DNA from: Dermatophilus congolensis
Lineage (GTDB): Bacteria; Actinomycetota; Actinomycetes; Actinomycetales; Dermatophilaceae
Reading direction: 5' to 3'
Assembly: GCA_030538115.1 (NCBI GenBank)
Contig: JAUNUP010000004.1
Location: forward strand, 58,888 to 122,887
DNA: 64,000 nt
Shown here: positions 11,719-19,630 of the stretch, piece after piece
How positions within the stretch are numbered: the first letter of the stretch is position 1
Layout of the letters: each line of letters begins with the position of its first letter
Program-made: the position numbers and the translations under genes
The notes under the pieces: generated by a model
The model's input: only the letters and a program-made list of their open reading frames with translations
Told to the model about the DNA's origin: nothing
Database searches by the model: none

Positions 11719-12057
11719 TCAGTGAGTGCTCGGCCAATGCTGGCCAAGATAGGGATCCGGATTCTCTTCGGCCCAGCGCGCGAGCACGCGTGCGAGACCG
11801 GCCGCCTGCGCTCCACCGGAAGGGAGTGATCGCTTGAGAACGAACACGAGGCCGACATCGGGCTCGGGCGCGAAGTCGGCGACGTTCTCAGTCACCACGA
11901 ACCGGCCCTGTCGCCGCGCCTCTGCGGCGACCTCGATATCTGGGGCGCCACGCAAGCCGATGAGACGCACGTGCACCGCATCAAGCCCGTGTTCACTGCG
12001 CAGCAACTCGGCCGCAGCAGGCGGAAACATCTCGTCGAGCAGGAATGCCGTGCTCAC
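11719..12057 (-). CDS. DUF5615-like PIN-fold toxin
   Basis: A 112-residue protein resembling the short PIN-like DUF5615 family: LLDEMFPP at the N terminus with the acidic residues, DAVHVRLIGLRGAPD in the middle and FVVTENVADFAPE near residue 55, the usual acidic positions of a PIN ribonuclease site. GTG 12057 overlaps the antitoxin stop as GTGA, which fixes the start even though the frame is open upstream. It is the second gene of a toxin-antitoxin operon; RNase activity is inferred from the fold. Confidence 0.8.
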   Translation of the reverse strand: MSTAFLLDEMFPPAAAELLRSEHGLDAVHVRLIGLRGAPDIEVAAEARRQGRFVVTENVADFAPEPDVGLVFVLKRSLPSGGAQAAGLARVLARWAEENPDPYLGQHWPSTH

Positions 12058-12473
12058 GACAACAGCGAAGCGCGGGCACGGGCGGTCGCCTGGCTGCGAG
12101 AGATTTCCGTGTGGTGTCGTTCGATGCGTGCGAGAACCGGCTCGGGGTTCTCTGCCGCGTAGTCCAGTGCTGCTCGTGCTTCGCGGGGTGACAGGTCCGT
12201 CTCGGCGCACAGCGCTGCGATGCGTTCTTCCTCCGAGCCGGTCAGCTCCTGCATCCGCGCGACGACCTCCCATACGTCGGGGCCGGCCGCCAGCCCTGCA
12301 CGCCGGTCGTGCGTCGGCCCCCGGAAGACGATGTCGGGGTGGTCGCGCTGGTCACTGCCTTCGTGGATGAGCTGTTCGAGCAGTGCCGTGGCCGTGACCC
12401 CGAGGCGGGAGGCCTGCCCGGCCAATCGTTCTCGTGCCACCTCCGTGATGCGAAATGACGTGCTGCGCGCCAC
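12054..12473 (-). CDS. Antitoxin with RHH-like head and DUF433-like segment
   Basis: A 139-residue protein. Residues 5-40 (FRITEVARERLAGQASRLGV onward) look like a ribbon-helix-helix DNA-binding segment; HPDIVFRGP and AGPDVWEVV resemble the DUF433 core that often partners DUF5615 toxins; the C terminus (LSPREARAALDYAAENPE) fits the usual DUF433 helix. The start is GTG 12473 with GGAAGGGGG upstream. It probably neutralises the overlapping toxin and represses the operon from the inverted repeat at 12520-12535. Confidence 0.78.
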   Translation of the reverse strand: MARSTSFRITEVARERLAGQASRLGVTATALLEQLIHEGSDQRDHPDIVFRGPTHDRRAGLAAGPDVWEVVARMQELTGSEEERIAALCAETDLSPREARAALDYAAENPEPVLARIERHHTEISRSQATARARASLLS

Positions 12474-12505
12474 CTGCGGCCCCCTTCCTGCGGTCGATGT
12501 AGATC

Positions 12506-12511
12506 ATCGTA
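12506..12511 (-). promoter_or_regulatory. -10 element TACGAT of the DUF433/DUF5615 operon
   Basis: On the minus strand TACGAT ends 32 bases before GTG 12473. The inverted repeat at 12520-12535 lies just upstream and covers the expected -35 position. Confidence 0.45.
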
Positions 12512-12519
12512 CCGTCATG

Positions 12520-12535
12520 TAGCGCACATGCGCTA
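12520..12535. promoter_or_regulatory. Probable antitoxin operator, 7-2-7 inverted repeat
   Basis: TAGCGCA-CA-TGCGCTA is a perfect inverted repeat located 47 bases upstream of the antitoxin start and overlapping the -35 region. This is the expected position for autoregulation by an RHH antitoxin. Confidence 0.55.
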
Positions 12536-12560
12536 TCGGAGTTGGTCGTGCCGGGGCGCA

Positions 12561-12944
12561 TTACAGCGCCGCGAGGCCGCGTTCTTCGGGGGCTCGGCGT
12601 TGGCGGACTCGGTAGCCGTCGGTCTCGAAGTCGGCGATCAGGGCCTCGCTCACGCCCGTGACGTTGAGCCGCACCAGGACGTAGGCGACGGGGTCGGCAT
12701 TGCGGCCGTCGCTCAGGCGATGCTCGACCGCGACCACCGTGGGGCTGGTGTCGAAATACGCGGCGACGTTCTCGCCCATTGATTCGGCGTCGATGCGGTC
12801 TCCGACTCGCGGTAGCGCGACCGCGAAAAGCCCCTGACGGATGAACGTGGCAGCGACCGTTTCGGGAGTCGGGTCGCCGGCGATCCGGTCGTTGGGCTCG
12901 ACCGCGAGCACCACCAGGCGGATTCGGGCTTCACTTCCGTTCAA
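12561..12944 (-). CDS. Hypothetical protein, 127 residues
   Basis: A small mixed alpha/beta protein with no recognised domain. It has no signal peptide or membrane segment and ends with a basic, Arg-rich tail (RVRQRRAPEERGLAAL). The longest frame begins with TTG 12944, preceded by GAGGGTGAG; a downstream GTG could be the true start. Codon use matches the neighbours. It sits between a toxin-antitoxin operon and a quinone oxidoreductase on the same strand, but gaps of about 70-85 bases argue for independent transcription. Confidence 0.6.
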   Translation of the reverse strand: MNGSEARIRLVVLAVEPNDRIAGDPTPETVAATFIRQGLFAVALPRVGDRIDAESMGENVAAYFDTSPTVVAVEHRLSDGRNADPVAYVLVRLNVTGVSEALIADFETDGYRVRQRRAPEERGLAAL

Positions 12945-13011
12945 CGTCTCACCCTCACACTCGGTCGCGGCGCGTGAGCACTGCGCTCGGTGGTTGTCGC
13001 GCCCTATCGCC

Positions 13012-13995
13012 TCATTCGGCGACCGTGAGCACGATCTTTCCGATGTGGCTGCTCTCCTCCATGAGCCGGTGGGCGTCGCCGACCTGCGCGAGCGGGAACG
13101 TGGCGTAGACGAGCGGCTTCACGGCTCCGTCTTCGACCATCGGCCACACGTGCTCGCGCACGGCCGCGACGATGGTGGCCTTCTCGTCGTCGGGGCGGGC
13201 CCGCAGCGACGTAGCGATGACGGCGGCGCGCTTCATGAGCAGCGTGTTGAGGTTCAGTTCGCCCTTCACGCCACCCTGCAGACCGATGACGACGAGGCGC
13301 CCGTTGACGGCGAGGGCCTTGACGTTGCGCTCGAGGTACTTGGCGCCGATGAGGTCGAGGATCACGTCGGCGCCGTGCCCGCCGGTCGCCTCCTTGAGCA
13401 CCTCGACGAAGTCTTGCTCGCGGTAGTTGATGAGGATGTCGGCGCCGAGGTCGCGGCAGGCGTCGAGCTTCTCCTGCGAGCCCGCGGTCACGGCGACGCG
13501 AGCGCCGATGGCCTTGGCGATCTGGATGCCGGTGGTGCCGATGCCGCTGGAGCCGCCGTGGAAGAGCACGACCTCGCCGGGGCGCAGGTTGGCGGAGAGA
13601 AACACGTTCGACCACACCGTCGTCGTGGTCTCGGGCAGGGCCGCGGCCTCCACGAACGAGAGGTTCGTGGGCTTGGGCAGCAGTTGCGCGGCGGGCACGT
13701 TGACCTGCTCGGCGTAACCGCCACCGACCAGCAGGGCGCAGACTTCGTCGCCGACCGACCAACCCTGCACGTCCACTCCGAGAGCGGAGATGCGGCCGCT
13801 CACCTCGAGACCGGGCAGCGGGGAGGAGCCGGGCGGCGGGTCGTAGAAGCCCTTGCGCTGCAGCACGTCGGCGCGGTTGACGCCGGCAGCGACCACGTCG
13901 ACGAGCACCTCGCCGGGGCCGGGCACGGGGGCGTCGACCTCCGTGAGAACGAGTGCGTCGGCGTCGCCGGGGGTGGGGATCGTGATGGCCTGCAT
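13012..13995 (-). CDS. NAD(P)H-quinone oxidoreductase, zinc-independent MDR family
   Basis: A 327-residue medium-chain dehydrogenase/reductase most like the PIG3/QOR group, which reduces quinones with NADPH. The GroES-like N domain contains GVNRADVLQRKG and PLPGLEVSGR; the Rossmann motif is GGSSGIGTTGIQIAKA near residues 146-161. The usual structural zinc cysteines are absent, as expected in this group. ATG 13995 follows TAGGCT by six bases, indicating a leaderless transcript. Confidence 0.92.
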   Translation of the reverse strand: MQAITIPTPGDADALVLTEVDAPVPGPGEVLVDVVAAGVNRADVLQRKGFYDPPPGSSPLPGLEVSGRISALGVDVQGWSVGDEVCALLVGGGYAEQVNVPAAQLLPKPTNLSFVEAAALPETTTTVWSNVFLSANLRPGEVVLFHGGSSGIGTTGIQIAKAIGARVAVTAGSQEKLDACRDLGADILINYREQDFVEVLKEATGGHGADVILDLIGAKYLERNVKALAVNGRLVVIGLQGGVKGELNLNTLLMKRAAVIATSLRARPDDEKATIVAAVREHVWPMVEDGAVKPLVYATFPLAQVGDAHRLMEESSHIGKIVLTVAE

Positions 13996-14001
13996 GCCCC
14001 G

Positions 14002-14007
14002 AGCCTA
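14002..14007 (-). promoter_or_regulatory. -10 element TAGGCT for leaderless oxidoreductase start
   Basis: Minus strand TAGGCT, six bases, ATG 13995. It falls in the 20-base gap after the stop of the upstream MobA-like gene. Confidence 0.6.
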
Positions 14008-14015
14008 TCGACCGG

Positions 14016-14795
14016 CTACAAGCCCTGCCCCTGCAAACGCTCGAGTATCGCGGTGGCGCGGGCCAGGTCATCGGGGTCGTCGACGTCGATCGTGAGGAGT
14101 TCGTCGATGGGCAGCTCGGGGGCCGTGACCTCGATCTTCAGGCCTGTGAGAGTCCGATACACGCCGAGGTCGTCGGAGTCTCGCGGGATGACGCTGTCGA
14201 GCGCCCGCAGTCGGTACACGGCCAGCAGCAGCGCGGGTTCGTCGCGCCCGGGGGATGCCACGGCCATGCCGTCGGGTATCCCGTCGAGCGGCGAGCCGTG
14301 CAGGAGCTGCTCGCCGAGTTCGTCTGCGAGATACGGCACGATCCGGCCCGCGAACGGCTGATCTCCGGCGATGACGGCGACCAGGGGGTCACGGTGTTCC
14401 GCGAGGTGGGGTGGGAAGGGACGGTCGTGGGCCGTGGTCGATGTTGTTGGCTCGGGCGTCTCTGCGGGCCCCATGAGTTGGGTGGGTGCTGTGAACTCAG
14501 TGCATTGAGTGAGCTGGGTGAGTACCGCTTCGAGGCCGGCGCGGATGCCGGCGACGGGCCCGCCTCCGGTGGGGGTCTCCCGAGTCCAGATGAGCTGCCG
14601 GGCGCCGTCGTCGCGTGTGTGCACGGGCCGCGGCTCGCCGACGCACACCACCAGCCCCGGCGGGAGGCCGGTAAGCGCGGAGTCGAGGATCGTCCCCGCT
14701 CCGAACGGTAGGGCCGTCTTGTCGGGCACGTTCATGCGCCGAGACGTGCCGCCGCACAGGGCGATGGTCGCGACGAAGGCAGGTGAGTGGGTCAT
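14016..14795 (-). CDS. MobA-like NTP transferase
   Basis: A 259-residue protein of the molybdenum-cofactor guanylyltransferase superfamily. The nucleotide-binding loop is ALCGGTSRRMNVPDKTALPF at residues 12-31, and TPTGGGPVAGIRAGLEA is the second conserved block. A third block VIAGDQPF carries the metal-binding Asp. A less conserved insertion lies around residues 90-130. ATG 14795 has AGAGGTGAA before it; upstream in-frame codons would overlap the next gene. Guanylyl transfer to molybdopterin is inferred; no other Moco genes are in the window. Confidence 0.78.
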   Translation of the reverse strand: MTHSPAFVATIALCGGTSRRMNVPDKTALPFGAGTILDSALTGLPPGLVVCVGEPRPVHTRDDGARQLIWTRETPTGGGPVAGIRAGLEAVLTQLTQCTEFTAPTQLMGPAETPEPTTSTTAHDRPFPPHLAEHRDPLVAVIAGDQPFAGRIVPYLADELGEQLLHGSPLDGIPDGMAVASPGRDEPALLLAVYRLRALDSVIPRDSDDLGVYRTLTGLKIEVTAPELPIDELLTIDVDDPDDLARATAILERLQGQGL

Positions 14796-14799
14796 CGGT

Positions 14800-15363
14800 T
14801 CACCTCTGCGGGCTGGTCCCGGAGTGCGGAGGGTGTGGAAAGGCTTGCCCGGCCGGGCACGACACCGAGCGCATGAGGAGCCGTGCATTGTGCCGCGCCG
14901 CCGCACTGAACCCGATGAACGCGCAGATCAACCAGACGGCGGGCAGGACGACCCACAGGTTCGCGCCGATGAGGATCGCAGCGAAGATGCCCAGTCCGAA
15001 GGCCCAGGGAAGGTTCGAGTAGAGCAACCCGAGGGGCCCAAGCGCGAACCCGAGGGCAGCGGCGAGGAGGGGGCTCTTCAGGGGCAGTTGCGATGCGTCG
15101 GGAGGCCCGAGAGTGCTGACCCCGGGCCCACCCGGATAGCCGGCACGAGCGTGAAACGGCTCGGACTTCAGGTACCGGGGTTCGTTCTGAGCCGTGGACT
15201 CGGCGCCGGAGTCGCGCCGCGCGGAGTGTGGGCACTGGGGTGCCCCGGAGCGCGCACTAGAGGATCGGGGAGACGATCCATCGGCGAGTTCACCGCGGAT
15301 CACGTGCGAAGACGCCGGGGTGTCGCGAGGAACGTCGTCATCGAAACCGGCTGGTCGTGTCAT
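14800..15363 (-). CDS. Small membrane protein of unknown function
   Basis: A 187-residue protein. Residues 1-95 are polar and probably disordered; two hydrophobic helices follow (LLAAALGFALGPLGLLY and AAILIGANLWVVLPAVWLIC), then a basic Cys-containing tail. The start has GGGAGCC upstream. Its stop is 4 bases before the MobA-like start, so the two are probably cotranscribed. The double-helix part resembles small actinobacterial membrane proteins that carry disordered N-terminal heads, but I cannot name a family. Confidence 0.65.
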   Translation of the reverse strand: MTRPAGFDDDVPRDTPASSHVIRGELADGSSPRSSSARSGAPQCPHSARRDSGAESTAQNEPRYLKSEPFHARAGYPGGPGVSTLGPPDASQLPLKSPLLAAALGFALGPLGLLYSNLPWAFGLGIFAAILIGANLWVVLPAVWLICAFIGFSAAARHNARLLMRSVSCPAGQAFPHPPHSGTSPQR

Positions 15364-15493
15364 GAGGTGGCTCCCTGCGCGCGGCCTGGTCTGTTGGCAT
15401 TATGCGTCGCCTTGACACGACGCGCCGGGCGTGTGCCCGAGTCCGCACGACAGCATCCGAGACATCACCGCACTTGGGGCCGTTGCTACTGCC

Positions 15494-15521
15494 AAGACCA
15501 TCGCCATACCAATGGTCTTGC
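15494..15521. repeat. Inverted repeat in the PIN-toxin downstream gap
   Basis: CAAGACCAT and ATGGTCTTG are perfect 9-base arms separated by 10 bases in the 225-base gap after the PIN gene. This gap is otherwise empty and less GC-rich than its surroundings. The repeat could be a terminator for the toxin gene or a remnant of a mobile end. Confidence 0.35.
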
Positions 15522-15588
15522 CATCAGCATCGGTTCCGAGTTTCTTCGGTCGCCCGCTTCCCGAGAAGGTTTGCGGTGGCGGCGGGTT

Positions 15589-15987
15589 TTATGCACACCG
15601 GCTGCTGAGGGCTCGGCGGGCCAGGCTTTCCGGGAGCAGGTCGCCCTCATCTCGAAGTCGCGCGTCTTCGGTGACGATGACGTCCGCTTCCGCGCACAGT
15701 GCCGCCTGCACGACGCGATGGTCTTTGCGATTGACGACGTGCAGCTGCGTGAACGTCAGGCCGTCCGGCCACGTCACGAGTGCCTCAGGAAAGGCGCTCG
15801 CCATCGCCGCAGCGAGACGCTCCCTGGCGGCAGCATCCATCGACTCAGGCAGGTGCCTATGAAGCTCGTCGAGGATGGGAGCGGACCATAACGGCTCATA
15901 GAGTCCGGCCTCGGCGAGCGTCATCAGTACGTCGCGGATTCGTGCCGGCACCAGCACGTTCGCATCGAGAACAGCCTTGAAGGTCAC
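15589..15987 (-). CDS. PIN-domain toxin (VapC-like), short C terminus
   Basis: A 132-residue PIN ribonuclease-type protein. Acidic site residues are visible: Asp8 in AVLDANVL, Glu in APILDELHRHL, Asp in NRKDHRVVQAAL and Glu/Asp in VIVTEDARL. Many relatives continue for some 40 more residues after the TEN/TED strand; here the protein ends abruptly (RRALSSRCA), so the 3' end may be truncated or frameshifted. It lies 19 bases after its HTH antitoxin partner. Confidence 0.78.
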   Translation of the reverse strand: MTFKAVLDANVLVPARIRDVLMTLAEAGLYEPLWSAPILDELHRHLPESMDAAARERLAAAMASAFPEALVTWPDGLTFTQLHVVNRKDHRVVQAALCAEADVIVTEDARLRDEGDLLPESLARRALSSRCA

Positions 15988-16006
15988 GACGCTCGCTCAT
16001 CTCCGC

Positions 16007-16465
16007 TCAGATGTCGTCGTCGTTGTAGAGGCCGGCTTCGGCGCTGAGCCGCGACAACTCGTCGAGCGCATCGCGACGCCGGCTCTGACGGGTCTCGGCG
16101 TAGTCGAGTACGTCTCGCGTCTTCAGGCGGCGATGCGTGCCGACGTAGTGGCAAGGAATGACGTTCTCGTCGACGAGCGTGCACAGATAGGTACGTGAGA
16201 TCCCCAGCATCCGTGCGGCCTTTCCAGTGGTCACGCTGTCATCCAAAGAGCTGACGAGTACACCATGGCCGGCTGCCAACGCCCCGAATATCTCACCGAG
16301 AAACGCTGCGACTTCGGCGGGCACCAACGAAGTGCGACCGGCGATCGTCACCTCGACTAGTTCGCTTCCCGTGCCCGCTTCTCGCGCTGCTGCTGCGAGG
16401 TTCGTCAGCGACGCCCGCACCGCGCGGTCTTGCGCTGCGACTGTGTGTGGTCTTGTGACGGTCAT
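16007..16465 (-). CDS. Antitoxin with excisionase-type HTH
   Basis: A 152-residue DNA-binding antitoxin. The N-terminal half is a small beta-rich domain ending in SLVPAEVAAFL; residues 78-125 are a MerR/excisionase-type winged HTH (TTGKAARMLGISRTYLC, then VGTHRRLKTRDVLDY). The partner PIN gene follows 19 bases later. ATG 16465 is preceded by GGAGGTGAGG. The same architecture occurs at 37830-38291, without a toxin. Autorepression is expected from the promoter just upstream. Confidence 0.83.
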   Translation of the reverse strand: MTVTRPHTVAAQDRAVRASLTNLAAAAREAGTGSELVEVTIAGRTSLVPAEVAAFLGEIFGALAAGHGVLVSSLDDSVTTGKAARMLGISRTYLCTLVDENVIPCHYVGTHRRLKTRDVLDYAETRQSRRRDALDELSRLSAEAGLYNDDDI

Positions 16466-16487
16466 CCCTCACCTCCGCTGCCTCCCA

Positions 16488-16516
16488 AGACTACGCATCA
16501 AACGACACAAAGCCAA
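16488..16516 (-). promoter_or_regulatory. Promoter of the PIN/HTH toxin-antitoxin operon
   Basis: On the minus strand TTGGCT (16516-16511), a 17-base spacer and TAGTCT (16493-16488) form a good housekeeping-type promoter 23 bases upstream of ATG 16465. Confidence 0.6.
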
Positions 16517-16653
16517 CAGAGTTGCGTTTATGAGATCTGTTCGCGCGAGTTCGATGTCGATGTCGATGTCGTCCGGGGAGGCGTGGGCGGGTCGCTCCCA
16601 CGCAGCCGGGCGCTCCGCGAGCGACAGGAGGCCTCTGAGGCGGAGGGCTGTCC

Positions 16654-18027
16654 TCATGCCAGCATGAGCCAGCGGCCGTGCGGGTCTGCTGTGCCCCAGA
16701 TCAGGGGAGGGAGTTCACGGCCCGCTCTCCAGCGTCTTGCCGCCAGGACCGTCCTGCCCTCTGTCGAAGCGGTGAGTAGCGACTCCGGGAGGTCGTCTAG
16801 GCCGGGCATGCTGCCTGCCGGTTCGGCCGCGCACCAGGTGATCGGTAGGCCCGTCGTCGCGGCGAAACCGGCCAGGGTCTGCGCGATCCGGTCTCGCTGC
16901 GAGCGTTTCACGTACGTCGTCGTCCACGACGACAGCACGACCAGGTGCAGCGCCGGAGTCACGACCGGCATCGCTGCGGCCTCGGCGTGCGGCGCGGGCT
17001 GCGCGAAGGTCACGGCCGTGTGGCCTGCGGCTTCGGCCTGGTTCACCGCGCGCTGGAGTGCCTTCGTCAGGGTCATCGGGTCGGTGATGTCCCCCGTGAG
17101 CAGTTCCACCTCGCCCGGGGATGCCTGGCGCTGCGCCACCGCTGCTGCGAAACGCTCTACACGGCCTTCAACGTCGGGCCACAGGCATGCTTCGAGCCAG
17201 CGGAGCTCATCGTCGTCGTCGGGGTGAACGGGCGACAGATCCAGACCGACACGAGCGACGATCGGAGGAGGGGTGACCTTCCGTTCGGCCAAGGGCATCG
17301 TCCCGGCGGGTGTGCGGTCCTCGCCGCGCAGATGCACTGAGTCGGTGTCGCCCCAGGCGAGAGCGTCGCCCGACCGGGAGCGCGCCGCTGACGACGCCGT
17401 GACGTCTGATGTTCTCGGGCTGGTAATCCGCACGTCGTAGCGGTCAGGCGTGAGCAACAGGCCCGCGCTGCAGCCGAGTTCGACCAGCGCGATCGGCAGC
17501 GGCGGTACGTCTGGACCCGACCCGGCAGAGGCACCGTTCGCGCCCGCCTGCAGCGTCGCCGCCGCATCCGCTCCGGCCAGAGCCAACATCGCCAGCACGT
17601 AGACGCTGCGGTTGACCTCGTTGGTCTGCGTCGAGCGGGAGGCGATGACCGCCGTGATCTCGTCGCGGTGCCGTAGCAGGGTGCTCCGTACGTCGGGCCA
17701 CGGCCCGGGGGTGGCCCACTCGGTGGCGGCCGGCAGCGCCTCGCGCCCGACGACCGACGCGTACCACCGCGCCGCCGGGCACCCTTCGGGGCCCAGGCGC
17801 AGCACGAGGTCGTGCAGCGCGGCCAGCAACAGCACCGGCCGCTCCTGGCCCGGCGCCGCGGCGAGAAGCGCACTCGCCACCTCGGTGTCGCCCGCAGCTC
17901 CTTCGCAGATCGCGCTGTACAGCGGCAGGTCGGGGTACGCGGCGGCGAACTTCTCGAACCGGCCCACGATCGTCGCGAGGCGCTCGTCGTCAGGTGCCGG
18001 AGGTGAGGCGTTGGTCACCTTCACCAC
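16654..18027 (-). CDS. DUF2332 family protein
   Basis: A 457-residue cytosolic protein matching the actinobacterial DUF2332 family: N-terminal helical blocks (FAAAYPDLPLYSAICEG, RPVLLLAALHDLVL), the ALVELGCSAGLLL block resembling an S-adenosylmethionine-binding loop near residue 183, and WLEACLWPD further on. The last third diverges, with an Ala-rich insert. The loop suggests methyltransferase ancestry; activity is unknown. The start is a pair of GTG codons at 18027/18024; which is used cannot be decided. Confidence 0.82.
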   Translation of the reverse strand: MVKVTNASPPAPDDERLATIVGRFEKFAAAYPDLPLYSAICEGAAGDTEVASALLAAAPGQERPVLLLAALHDLVLRLGPEGCPAARWYASVVGREALPAATEWATPGPWPDVRSTLLRHRDEITAVIASRSTQTNEVNRSVYVLAMLALAGADAAATLQAGANGASAGSGPDVPPLPIALVELGCSAGLLLTPDRYDVRITSPRTSDVTASSAARSRSGDALAWGDTDSVHLRGEDRTPAGTMPLAERKVTPPPIVARVGLDLSPVHPDDDDELRWLEACLWPDVEGRVERFAAAVAQRQASPGEVELLTGDITDPMTLTKALQRAVNQAEAAGHTAVTFAQPAPHAEAAAMPVVTPALHLVVLSSWTTTYVKRSQRDRIAQTLAGFAATTGLPITWCAAEPAGSMPGLDDLPESLLTASTEGRTVLAARRWRAGRELPPLIWGTADPHGRWLMLA

Positions 18028-18100
18028 CCTAAGCCGCTGATTATCACGAGATTCGCCGGGATAAAGCGCTCAGGCGCAGGGGGACCGCCTGGGGTTTGCC

Positions 18101-18106
18101 TAAGCT
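18101..18106 (+). promoter_or_regulatory. -10 element TAAGCT for leaderless radical SAM start
   Basis: TAAGCT, seven bases, ATG 18114; no ribosome site is visible before that ATG. Confidence 0.55.
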
Positions 18107-18113
18107 ATGCCGC

Positions 18114-19433
18114 ATGGCCGACTCGACCCCGCAGCACCCGCACAACGCTCAGCAGCCCCAGCACCCCCACGCCGCCCGCCGCCAGCACGGGCATGGTCAC
18201 GGGCATGGCAGCAACGGGAGCGCGGGCGGCCCCCCTCCGATGGACTTCGACAAGGCGCCCTTCGTCGTCATCTGGGAGACGACCCAGAGCTGTGACCTCG
18301 CGTGCAAGCACTGCCGGGCCGAGGCGCAGCCGCTGCGTCACCCCGACGAGCTGACCACCGACGAGGCGAAGGCGATGATGACCCGCATCCGCGAGTTCGG
18401 GCGCGTCATCTTCGTGTTCAGCGGTGGCGACTGCCTCAAGCGCCCCGACATCGTCGAACTCGTGCGCCACGGCACCGAGCTGGGCATGCGGGTCGCGATC
18501 ACGCCCGCGACGACCCCGCTGTGCACCAAGGAGATCATGGCCGAGCTGAAGGAGGCCGGTCTGGTGCGCCTCGCGGTCAGCCTCGACGGCTCGAACCCGG
18601 CCATCCACGACACGTTCCGACAGGTCGACGGCAGCTTCGACCACGGCCTCCGCATCCTGCGCGAGGCCCGCGAGGTCGGCCTCTCGACGCAGGTCAACAC
18701 GGTCGTGCGTCGCGACAACGTCGACGACATGGAGGCGATGGCCCTCCTGCTCGCCGAGGTGGGCATCGTTTTCTGGGAGGTTTTCTTCCTCGTGCCGATG
18801 GGCCGCGCGAAGGCCGAAGACGTCGCCGGTGCCGACGAATTCGAAGAGGTCTTCGACCTCATGTACGACATGAGCAAGCGAGTGCCCTACGACATCAAGG
18901 CCACCGCCGCGCCGCAGTACAGCCGGGTCGTCGTGCAGCACAAGCGCGAGGAGAACGCCGAACAGCCCCGCGTCGCCAACGCCGGCCCGGTGCAGATCGA
19001 CGTGCTCACCAGCGGCAAGCACCACTCCGACTCCGACGGCATCGGCCGCGCCCGCAACGTCAACGACGGCGACGGATTCATGTTCATCAGCCACACCGGC
19101 GACATCTTCCCCAGCGGCTTTCTGCCCATCAAGGCAGGCAACGTCCGCGACGAAGACCTGGTCGACGTCTACCGCAACGCCCCGCTGTTCGTTCAGCTCC
19201 GCGACCGCGAGAACATCAAGGGCAAGTGCGGCGTCTGCAACTACAAGGGCATGTGCGGAGGCAGCCGCGCCCGCGCGTACGCGATGACCGGCGACGCGTT
19301 CGAGGCCGAGCCGTTCTGCTCATACATTCCGCCGCGCTGGGCGAAGGCGATCGAGGAGGGCGAAGCACAGCCCGACTCCGAGTACTTCGCCGAGCGCGAC
19401 ATCTGGGCCAAGAAGGCCCTGCCGTTGGCGTAA
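18114..19433 (+). CDS. Radical SAM/SPASM protein (TIGR04053-like) with His-rich head
   Basis: A 439-residue radical SAM enzyme. The cluster motif CDLACKHC (Cys60, Cys64, Cys67) follows FVVIWETTQS; the SPASM region near the C terminus has CGVCNYKGMCGG and a later Cys in AEPFCSY, suiting auxiliary iron-sulfur binding. The overall layout, including the GDIFPSGFLPIKAGNV block, fits the TIGR04053 group, related to haem-modifying radical SAM proteins; substrate is unknown. Residues 8-32 are unusually rich in His (HPHN, HPH, HGHGHGHG). I chose ATG 18114 over TTG 18096 because of the TAAGCT element. Confidence 0.9.
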   Translation: MADSTPQHPHNAQQPQHPHAARRQHGHGHGHGSNGSAGGPPPMDFDKAPFVVIWETTQSCDLACKHCRAEAQPLRHPDELTTDEAKAMMTRIREFGRVIFVFSGGDCLKRPDIVELVRHGTELGMRVAITPATTPLCTKEIMAELKEAGLVRLAVSLDGSNPAIHDTFRQVDGSFDHGLRILREAREVGLSTQVNTVVRRDNVDDMEAMALLLAEVGIVFWEVFFLVPMGRAKAEDVAGADEFEEVFDLMYDMSKRVPYDIKATAAPQYSRVVVQHKREENAEQPRVANAGPVQIDVLTSGKHHSDSDGIGRARNVNDGDGFMFISHTGDIFPSGFLPIKAGNVRDEDLVDVYRNAPLFVQLRDRENIKGKCGVCNYKGMCGGSRARAYAMTGDAFEAEPFCSYIPPRWAKAIEEGEAQPDSEYFAERDIWAKKALPLA

Positions 19434-19465
19434 TCCGCGCGTATCCGCGCGATGCCGAAACCCCT

Positions 19466-19508
19466 GATCACGCCCCGTGTGCCAAAAAGTTGCGCACGGG
19501 GCGTGATC
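19466..19508 (+). terminator. Terminator after the radical SAM gene
   Basis: GATCACGCCCCGTG and CACGGGGCGTGATC are perfect 14-base arms around a 15-base loop, followed by GTTTCGTG, 32 bases after the stop. Confidence 0.85.
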
Positions 19509-19630
19509 GTTTCGTGAGAATTCCCCGTGGTGCATCTGGTGGCCCGCCGAGGGCGGCGTTTACGCTCACGACGCGTCGATACGACTGGGGGTCGGCGTTC
19601 GTCGCGAATGGATGTTCGGGGGAATACCAC

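Noticed and set aside
16469..16657. 62-codon minus-strand frame overlapping the DUF2332 stop as ATGA
   Set aside because: The overlap looks like translational coupling, but the product is basic and compositionally odd, with no family resemblance, and it runs into the promoter of the toxin-antitoxin operon.
18302..19630. N-terminal extension of the acyltransferase at 19631
   Set aside because: The frame is open, but it lies over the radical SAM gene and encodes an Arg/His-rich low-complexity product typical of a shadow frame.
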